Shown here: in pieces, positions 14,094-20,386 of the stretch
Position numbering within the stretch: the stretch's first letter is position 1
Layout: the number at the start of each line of letters is the position of its first letter
DNA from: a virus
IMG/VR virus record: IMGVR_UViG_3300030430_004520
Location: 1 to 20,386 of that record
Reading direction: 5' to 3' (one strand)
DNA: 20,386 nt
Notes under the pieces: generated by a model
Database searches by the model: none
What the model saw: only the letters and a program-made list of their open reading frames with translations
What the model was told of the DNA's origin: nothing
Translations under genes and position numbers: made by a program

Positions 14094-15713
14094 ATGGCAG
14101 TACAATTATTTGGATTTGAGATAGCAAGACAAAAAGGTGAAGAAAAGGAACTAGAGACAGTCAAGTCTCCAGTTCCACCATCTTATGATGATGGAGCAAT
14201 GGAAGTAGTTGCTGGTGGTTCTTACGGAACATATGTAGATTTAGAAGGTAAAGCTAAATCTGAAGGAGAACTAGTTACAAGATATCGTGAAATGGCCTTA
14301 CAACCAGAATGTGATAATGCTATTGAAGATATTGTTAACGAGGCGATCGTTGTAAATAAAGAGTCACCAGTCAATGTTGTTCTAGATGATATTGACCAAC
14401 CGCGTGCTTTAAAAAATCGTATTAGAGAGGAGTTCTATAATGTTCTAAAACTCCTTGACTTCAATAATCTAGCGTATGATATCTTCCGTCAGTGGTATAT
14501 TGATGGTAGACTATATTATCATATCATGATTGATGAAAAGAAACCACGCGATGGTATCAAAGAGTTACGTAAGATTGACCCTAGAAAAATTAAAAAAGTC
14601 CGTGAAAAAGTTTCAGAAATGGATAAAAGGACTAGTATGAAAATTGAGAAGGGTTATCAAGAGTACTATATCTATCATCCTAAAGGAATTACATCTCAAA
14701 GCAATCAAACAGCTGTTAAAATTTCTAAAGATTCTATTTGTTATGTGACGAGTGGACTTATAGATCCAGCCAATAAAATGGTTATGGGTTATCTACATAA
14801 AGCAATTAAACCTTTAAATCAACTTCGTACACTTGAGGATGCAACTGTCATTTACAGACTTTCTCGTGCTCCGGAGCGTCGTATTTTCTATATTGATGTA
14901 GGTAATCTACCTAAAATGAAAGCTGAACAATACCTGGCCGATATGATGGCAAAACATAAAAATAAGATTGTATATGATGCATCTACTGGTGAAATCAGAG
15001 ATGACCGTAAATTTATGACCATGATGGAAGACTTTTGGCTCCCACGCAGAGAAGGCGGTAGAGGAACAGAAATTACAACACTTCCAGGTGGTCAAAACTT
15101 GGGTGAAATGGATGATGTTGATTACTTCCGGAGAAAACTTTACAAATCTTTGAATGTCCCCATTACAAGAATGGAGTCGGATGGACAATTCAACCTCGGA
15201 CGCACAAGCGAGGTTACACGAGACGAACTAAAGTTTACTCGGTTTATTGAGAGACTTCGGGCCAGGTTTACCCATGTGTTTGATAGCCTCCTTGAGATTC
15301 AATTAGTTCTCAAGGGGGTTATCAATCGTAAACAATGGAAAGAGTTACGTGAAGATTTATATTATGACTTTCCGAAAGATAACTACTTCTCTGAATTAAA
15401 AAATGCTGAAGTTCTTACAGAGAGACTTAGACTAATGGGTGAGGTAGAACAGTATGTTGGTAAGTTTTATTCATTAGAGTGGGTTCGTAAAAATATTCTT
15501 CAAATGTCAGAAGAAGAAATTCGTGATATGAATAAACAAATCAAAATTGAACAAGAAGAAGAAGGTAATCCTATGAATGATGAAGAACCAGAAGATGAGG
15601 TTGATGAAGAAGGATTTGAACCTGTGGAGATGAGTGAAGAAGATCGTGCACTCATTTCTAAAATGACCTCACTCCTAGAAAATGTAGAGTTGGGAGATGA
15701 TGAGGACTTCTAA
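14094..15713 (+). CDS. 20: Portal vertex protein gp20
   Basis: 539 residues (T4 gp20 is 524). The segment [27 protein letters not shown] in the N-terminal quarter, the [16 protein letters not shown] stretch near residues 256-271, and [15 protein letters not shown] followed by [15 protein letters not shown] (from about residue 352) are core features of T4-like portal proteins. The dodecamer forms the head vertex, initiates capsid assembly, and is the docking site for gp17 and then for the gp13/gp14 neck. The last 50 residues are strongly acidic. T4 would continue with the prohead core and protease genes (67, 68, 21, 22). Here the stop codon overlaps the start of a giant collagen/PKD gene instead. 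Confidence 0.96.
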   Translation: MAVQLFGFEIARQKGEEKELETVKSPVPPSYDDGAMEVVAGGSYGTYVDLEGKAKSEGELVTRYREMALQPECDNAIEDIVNEAIVVNKESPVNVVLDDIDQPRALKNRIREEFYNVLKLLDFNNLAYDIFRQWYIDGRLYYHIMIDEKKPRDGIKELRKIDPRKIKKVREKVSEMDKRTSMKIEKGYQEYYIYHPKGITSQSNQTAVKISKDSICYVTSGLIDPANKMVMGYLHKAIKPLNQLRTLEDATVIYRLSRAPERRIFYIDVGNLPKMKAEQYLADMMAKHKNKIVYDASTGEIRDDRKFMTMMEDFWLPRREGGRGTEITTLPGGQNLGEMDDVDYFRRKLYKSLNVPITRMESDGQFNLGRTSEVTRDELKFTRFIERLRARFTHVFDSLLEIQLVLKGVINRKQWKELREDLYYDFPKDNYFSELKNAEVLTERLRLMGEVEQYVGKFYSLEWVRKNILQMSEEEIRDMNKQIKIEQEEEGNPMNDEEPEDEVDEEGFEPVEMSEEDRALISKMTSLLENVELGDDEDF

Positions 15714-18700
15714 TGAAAGAGTTAGAAAACGCTAAACTTCTTGCTGCTGGTTTGAAACTTGCAAGAAGTGAGATTAATAAAAAAGTAAAACCTCTTAGAG
15801 AGGAAATAAGTAAAATTCACCAAATCCCTGGACCTCAAGGACCACGGGGCGAAAAAGGTGAGAAGGGAGATATTACCCTTGTTGAAGGTCCACAAGGACC
15901 ACAAGGACAAAAGGGTGAAGTTGGTGAAAAAGGTGATACTGGATTATCTGGTATCAGCGTTATAGGTGTTGAATTATTTGAAAATAATCTTGTCTTTAAC
16001 TTTTCAGATGGTAATACAATAGATGTTGGTGAGATCAATCGTGGAGAAAAGGGTGATAAAGGTGACCAAGGTATACAGGGTGAAAGAGGTTTCACTGGTT
16101 TTAGGGGTGAAAAAGGAGATTTAGGTGAGCAGGGTATCCAAGGTATACAGGGGCCTCGAGGCCCAAGCGGTATTCGCGGACCTACCGGCTTACAGGGTCC
16201 AAAAGGTGAAACCGGTCAAAGAGGCATCCAAGGAGAACGTGGTCAAACAGGAGCACAAGGAATCCCAGGACCAAAGGGAGAGCCAGGACAAGATGGTAAA
16301 GATGGAGTTGATGGTTTACAAGGAGAGAAAGGTGATGTTGGACCCCAGGGGCCAGCTGGGAAAGATGGTAGACCTGCTGATTTAAATCCCATTAAAGAAA
16401 ATTTAAAAAAACTACAGGATGAATTACAAGTATTTGAAAAGAAGGTAAATGCTAGAATTAGTCAAGTGAGTATGGCTTCAATTGGTGGAGTTAGTTCTGG
16501 TGGTGGTGAAGTTAGATTATTAAGGTTAGATGATGTAAATGTAGATGTTAGTAATCCAGGAACTGCTAATGGTAAAGCATTAATATGGAATTCAGACTCC
16601 AATAAATTTGTTCTTGGTCAAGTAAGTGCAAATGGAAGTGGAGGAAGTTCTGGTAACGGAGTTAGTATTTCTGATTTTCAGTCTTTTGTTTCAAATACAA
16701 ATTCATTTATTAATTCTCAGTTAGCTAATACTAATGCTGCGATTGCTAGTTTAGAGGTAGGTGCTGGAGCTAATACTGGAATGGATTTACCACTAGGTAA
16801 TCCTACAGATACTAGTTTAACAACAGACGGTGCTTATCAAAGTTTTACAACTAGTACAAAAACAACAGATGCAATTGATACTCTCAATGAGGTTATTGAG
16901 AATATCAGAAACAATACATTTGTTAAATCAGTTGAATTCATTTCAGACAAAACATCTGGTGGTGCTGGTCTTACCGTTCAACTTACTATTACAGCTGTAG
17001 GAAATCCAGATCAATTTGTTATTGATTGGGGTGATGGTACACCTAACGATACAACATCAAGCACAACACCAACTCACACATATAATACAAATGTGGGGTC
17101 ACCTTTCACAGTACAGGTTACTGCCAGTAATACTAGTGGATCTGGTGATGGAAGTTTTGCATCTTTTACAAGACCTGATTATATTGCAATTGCAACAGCT
17201 GATCCAGTTGTTAGTTTTGAGGTTTATGCTAATCCAACTGGTGGTTCACCAATTACATTTTGGGATGATGGTGCAACAGTTTACTTTGAAAACAATACTA
17301 CAAATATTGGACCGGCAACTATTCAATTTACATGGAATTGGGGTGATGGTTCATCAAACGATGTTATTACCTCTGATACTGATCCAGGTGGTACAGCAGG
17401 TTCTAGACTTGCTCATACATTTACTGCTAGTACAGAACAGGATCAAACCAGAAATGTCAGTCTTACATTAGACTCTCATAATACAGCTGATCCAGCAGTC
17501 ATTCCTACTGATTCCAGCACTGGGTTTAGAATATATGATACTCACACACCAAGCTTGACACTTAGTAGCACGTCTGGTATTAATGAAGAGTCCACCTCTG
17601 GTCATAATGTTACATTTACTAATACAACTGAAAATACTATCGGTAGTCATAGTGTGTTTGGTATTCAATATGTCTATACCTTCGGTGATGGTACATCACA
17701 AACTGTAAATGTTGGATCTGGAAATGATGGTGATACTGGAGGAACTATTGCTCATACATACACTCTTTCTAGTTCTGACCAAGCATCTGGTACACCTGCA
17801 GATTATACTGGTAATCTACAGGTAACAAGTAACCATACATCTAGTCCGTTCACGAGTTCTTCTTTTACAGTCCATATTGAACCGGATGTAAGAGCAAATA
17901 TCACAGGCACGGCCGTTACCGTATCTGATGGTAGTGGTGATAATGCATTCACCATCTACAATCATACAGACTTGACAGGTGCAAATCGTGCATTAGTCAG
18001 AGTCACAAACAGTTCTCAAAATGGTAATATCTATGGATATGCATGGGGTGATGGTGATACAGATTCGGCAATTCCACAGGATGGTACTACACCAGGAAGT
18101 GTAGGTGCAACTATTGACCATGATTATACTGGCGAAAGTACTGGTAATTATACTGTTACTCTAACAGCAAATGGTACACCAGACTTAACATATCAAACAG
18201 ATACAGAAAGTATCACATATAATCTCAAAGCAGTACCTGCAGCACCAGGTGGTTTAAGTACAAAAAGCATTACACTGAACACTAGTTCAGTAGGAACACA
18301 ACCAAAATTAGCTTCTGGATTTACAGATATAAGTTCAAGTAATCCATTAGTTGCTGGAGCAAATCTGAATACATCTACGGCAAGAAGATATACTTCTGGT
18401 TCAGTAGTTACATCTACTGCTAGTAATGCATTTAATGGATCAGCTGGTGATTTGACTGTAAGTATTAACGGATCTAGTGATGGTCAAAAATCATTCTCAA
18501 CAGCCTTAAATGAAACTGGTACATTCACAAGTTTGATTGTGTCAAGTCAAGTTGATTTTAATGGGGTAGATTCATCTTATCCTTCAAACTTCTACCAGGT
18601 ATTCAGTGCTAATATTAATAAAGATATAACCAGTTTAGGTATTGGTGTGACTGATATGAGATTACGTCATACAACTACAGGTGATACAAATCATGTTGCC

Positions 18701-19852
18701 TTTCTAAAAGATGATTTAACAGCTGTCTCATCTTTTGATTCTACTGGTAGTCTCAGTGAAGGTACAGCTGGTTTTAAAAGATATATTTCAGGTATTCCTT
18801 ATTATAATACAGGTTCACCAGCGATCACTCTGTCTGGAGCAACCGTAAATAATTTAGTTGGTCAGGCTTATACTAATCAATCAAATATTGTAGAAATTGA
18901 TAGTCATACAAACCATGAAGGTACATCTTCTAACGCGTTTAGTAATCAAAACTATTCGTATTCAGATATTGATGGCACCTCAACAATGTTATCAAGTGGC
19001 ATTCCTATTGTCAACACCGGTGTTGGTTCTGCATATGCACTTGGTGACTTATCTATTCCAATTACATCTTCAAGTGTAAGAACTATTGACACTGCAAAAA
19101 TTAGAGTAAGAAACGTCAATGGTACAAGTTCATACACTCCACTCACTACAAAGATTCAAGTACACACGGCATCACAGTCTGGTATTGTTGAGCAAGCTAT
19201 TCCAGTTGCTGATGCCTTAGGTGCTATATTTGACGATGATGGTGTCCGTATTTTCGACTTTAGTACTGATACTACTGATACTCCCTCATTCAATGGGTCT
19301 ACAAACTTTTATACAAATAGTTTGTATAGTGAAGGTGCTGATCCTGGGGTATCTGGTACAAAAGAAGCCACAATTCGTCTAGGTGTGCTGAAGCATGATG
19401 TAACAGATTATAGTACAGGATATTTACCTGTTGGTCCAGATCGTAGTGGTGATACCGGCACTCAGTATTTCACTTTTGCATTTAGAAGACAAACAGTTGC
19501 TAACTTTGATTTAAATATAACTAGTAGTACAGGTATTGCTGGTTGCTTTATTGCCGCCCCTGGCACTACTATTGATAATACAAGTGGACTAAACGGTTGG
19601 TTAGATACTAGTGTTACATATGCAGGTGCCGGCGTACCAGGAAGTAATACTGGTAATGGTGGTAATGGTTCAGATGGTTGTGCATTTACACCAGGTGATA
19701 GAATCTCAACCGGTACAAGTCTAAGTGGTTCATTTAGTTTTACATTAGGAAGTGAAAACATGTCTAATGCTACCGGTAATGTTCTTCTAGTCAGAATAGC
19801 TTTAACTAGTGGACAATCTATTTCTGCTATTAGTGTAGGAGTACCAACCTAA
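15713..19852 (+). CDS. Giant collagen-like and PKD-repeat structural protein (putative fibre)
   Basis: 1379 residues. Residues 1-36 form a charged helix. Collagen-like G-X-Y tracts cover 40-53, 59-80 and 111-221; the last is 37 unbroken triplets. The 30-residue insert between them (81-110) has an [17 protein letters not shown] beta motif. A helical stretch (224-250) and a phage-fibre segment [12 protein letters not shown] with [14 protein letters not shown] (268-302) follow. Four PKD-like domains are marked by DWGDG (438-442), NWGDG (542-546), TFGDG (656-660) and AWGDG (777-781), each followed by an H-T-Y/F or H-D-Y. Residues 850-1379 are Ser/Thr/Gly-rich beta sequence that I do not recognise. 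Triple-helical stalks with a beta tip suggest a trimeric virion fibre, perhaps on the head or neck given its place after gp20. It starts at a TAATG overlap. Confidence 0.8.
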   Translation: MKELENAKLLAAGLKLARSEINKKVKPLREEISKIHQIPGPQGPRGEKGEKGDITLVEGPQGPQGQKGEVGEKGDTGLSGISVIGVELFENNLVFNFSDGNTIDVGEINRGEKGDKGDQGIQGERGFTGFRGEKGDLGEQGIQGIQGPRGPSGIRGPTGLQGPKGETGQRGIQGERGQTGAQGIPGPKGEPGQDGKDGVDGLQGEKGDVGPQGPAGKDGRPADLNPIKENLKKLQDELQVFEKKVNARISQVSMASIGGVSSGGGEVRLLRLDDVNVDVSNPGTANGKALIWNSDSNKFVLGQVSANGSGGSSGNGVSISDFQSFVSNTNSFINSQLANTNAAIASLEVGAGANTGMDLPLGNPTDTSLTTDGAYQSFTTSTKTTDAIDTLNEVIENIRNNTFVKSVEFISDKTSGGAGLTVQLTITAVGNPDQFVIDWGDGTPNDTTSSTTPTHTYNTNVGSPFTVQVTASNTSGSGDGSFASFTRPDYIAIATADPVVSFEVYANPTGGSPITFWDDGATVYFENNTTNIGPATIQFTWNWGDGSSNDVITSDTDPGGTAGSRLAHTFTASTEQDQTRNVSLTLDSHNTADPAVIPTDSSTGFRIYDTHTPSLTLSSTSGINEESTSGHNVTFTNTTENTIGSHSVFGIQYVYTFGDGTSQTVNVGSGNDGDTGGTIAHTYTLSSSDQASGTPADYTGNLQVTSNHTSSPFTSSSFTVHIEPDVRANITGTAVTVSDGSGDNAFTIYNHTDLTGANRALVRVTNSSQNGNIYGYAWGDGDTDSAIPQDGTTPGSVGATIDHDYTGESTGNYTVTLTANGTPDLTYQTDTESITYNLKAVPAAPGGLSTKSITLNTSSVGTQPKLASGFTDISSSNPLVAGANLNTSTARRYTSGSVVTSTASNAFNGSAGDLTVSINGSSDGQKSFSTALNETGTFTSLIVSSQVDFNGVDSSYPSNFYQVFSANINKDITSLGIGVTDMRLRHTTTGDTNHVAFLKDDLTAVSSFDSTGSLSEGTAGFKRYISGIPYYNTGSPAITLSGATVNNLVGQAYTNQSNIVEIDSHTNHEGTSSNAFSNQNYSYSDIDGTSTMLSSGIPIVNTGVGSAYALGDLSIPITSSSVRTIDTAKIRVRNVNGTSSYTPLTTKIQVHTASQSGIVEQAIPVADALGAIFDDDGVRIFDFSTDTTDTPSFNGSTNFYTNSLYSEGADPGVSGTKEATIRLGVLKHDVTDYSTGYLPVGPDRSGDTGTQYFTFAFRRQTVANFDLNITSSTGIAGCFIAAPGTTIDNTSGLNGWLDTSVTYAGAGVPGSNTGNGGNGSDGCAFTPGDRISTGTSLSGSFSFTLGSENMSNATGNVLLVRIALTSGQSISAISVGVPT
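15830..16375 (+). repeat. Collagen-like Gly-X-Y coding repeats
   Basis: Three runs of nine-base Gly-X-Y units: 15830-15871, 15887-15952 and the unbroken 37-triplet run at 16043-16375. Common units are GEKGDKG, GIQGERG, GPQGP and GPKGE, rich in the Lys-Glu/Asp pairs that stabilise bacterial and phage collagen triple helices without hydroxyproline. The interruption at 15953-16042 encodes a small beta module. Confidence 0.92.
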
Positions 19853-20386
19853 TGGCTATTTCAGATGCACAAAAATTAGATTTCTTATGGAAAAAAATTG
19901 GTTATGGTGTATCAAAGACTGATACTAATGATAACAAAAAAGCTCCTAACGAATCTATTGCTAGTCCATTATTACTTCGGGGTGATAAAGTGTGGGCTCA
20001 AGCAGGTAGTATTCCTGCTGCCATCCCAACATCATCTTCAACTGTAGTGCGAATATACCCAACTTCTAATCCAGTAGAAACAACTGCAGATAATACAGCC
20101 ACAGCAAATAGAACTTGGAAAACCGGAGATACGGATTGGATTCCACCAGAAATTGGAGCCACATATGGAGTGAAAGTGTATGTACACACTAGCTCAGATG
20201 CAGCTGGTGCTTCTGGTGGGACACAATTATTTGCCACAGGGTCAGGGAATAATGACGAATGGTTTTTTGATTATCAAAGTGGTGTATTACATTTTATTGG
20301 AGAAAATTTACCTAATGGTGTAGACTTTACTGGTAAAAGTATATATATAAGTGGGGCGAGATATATTGGCACTTTCGGTGTCTCTA
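19852..20386 (+). CDS. Putative virion structural protein, 5' part (runs off the window)
   Basis: The ATG at 19852 overlaps the preceding stop codon by one base (TAATG) and the frame stays open for 178 codons to the window edge. The N-terminus contains KLDFLWKKIGYGVSKTD (8-24) and APNESIASPLLLRGDKVW (31-48), a segment that resembles conserved structural proteins of marine T4-like phages, followed by a WKTGDTDWIPPEIGATYGVKVYV stretch. The visible part is soluble, beta-rich in appearance, and has no signal peptide or membrane helix. It likely works with the collagen/PKD protein upstream, for example as a fibre base or attachment partner, but this is inferred only from adjacency and translational coupling. 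The specific role is unknown. Confidence 0.68.
   Translation, partial: MAISDAQKLDFLWKKIGYGVSKTDTNDNKKAPNESIASPLLLRGDKVWAQAGSIPAAIPTSSSTVVRIYPTSNPVETTADNTATANRTWKTGDTDWIPPEIGATYGVKVYVHTSSDAAGASGGTQLFATGSGNNDEWFFDYQSGVLHFIGENLPNGVDFTGKSIYISGARYIGTFGVS

Noticed and set aside
14086-14094. Two-codon ORF (ATG AGA TAA) overlapping the gp20 start as a possible coupling leader peptide
   Set aside because: The ribosome site at 14081-14084 is too close to this ATG but well placed for the gp20 ATG, so it is probably chance.
16125-16385. 86-codon alternative-frame ORF in the collagen-like region
   Set aside because: It is a frame shadow produced by the nine-base repeat; the Gly-X-Y frame is continuous and starts at a coupled ATG.
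17016-17471. 151-codon +1-frame ORF within the PKD region
   Set aside because: The product is a low-complexity Leu/Gln/Ile-rich shadow, while the main frame carries PKD motifs without interruption.
19998-20237. 79-codon minus-strand ORF near the window end
   Set aside because: The + strand frame from 19852 is open throughout, has a TAATG-coupled start and a recognisable N-terminus, so the antisense frame is a shadow.

Overview
The window is an AT-rich stretch of a T4-like myovirus (tailed, contractile-tail phage), most plausibly one infecting a marine bacterium. The main evidence is the T4 morphogenesis order gp13-gp14-gp15-gp16-gp17-gp18-gp19-gp20, all on the + strand and each recognisable by its conserved motifs. 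Marine habitat is an inference from the 2-oxoglutarate (2OG) oxygenases, the PKD/collagen/Calx-beta-type structural proteins and the overall resemblance to cyanophage and pelagiphage genomes. The host itself cannot be read from the sequence.

Layout. Bases 1-376 hold the end of a glycine-rich tail-fibre/adhesin gene. A perfect sigma-70-type promoter (378-406) precedes two overlapping Fe(II)/2OG oxygenase genes (438-1848). A fibre-like protein with a Peptidase_G2-type self-cleaving C-terminus (1890-2666) follows. A TATAAATA late promoter then opens an 8.4-kb, almost gapless unit: gp13, gp14, gp15, a 1098-aa Calx-beta/LamG-like adhesin, gp16, two tiny cysteine-containing proteins, an MscS-like mini membrane protein, and gp17 (2703-11124). 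A short antisense NUMOD3 protein, probably the remnant of a homing endonuclease, lies between gp17 and gp18. gp18 and gp19 each have their own TATAAATA late promoter. gp19 ends in a strong C(UUCG)G terminator, and gp20 follows with a near-consensus late element. A 1379-aa collagen-like/PKD protein (15713-19852) and the start of another structural gene (19852 to the end) follow gp20 without gaps.

How the genes work together. gp16/gp17 package DNA through the gp20 portal; gp13/gp14 complete the neck; gp15 caps the tail built from gp18 (sheath) and gp19 (tube). Compared with T4, three blocks of accessory genes are inserted at gene boundaries of this core: between gp15 and gp16, between gp16 and gp17, and after gp20. 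Two of them encode very large, repetitive, probably surface-exposed proteins. Most junctions are TAATG or short overlaps, suggesting translational coupling. The late genes carry TATAAATA elements, whereas the oxygenases carry a host-type promoter, which suggests different expression timing.

No tRNA, CRISPR array, insertion sequence or complete integration module was seen. The least explained items are the MscS-like protein, the two small cysteine proteins next to it, and the isolated NUMOD3 gene.
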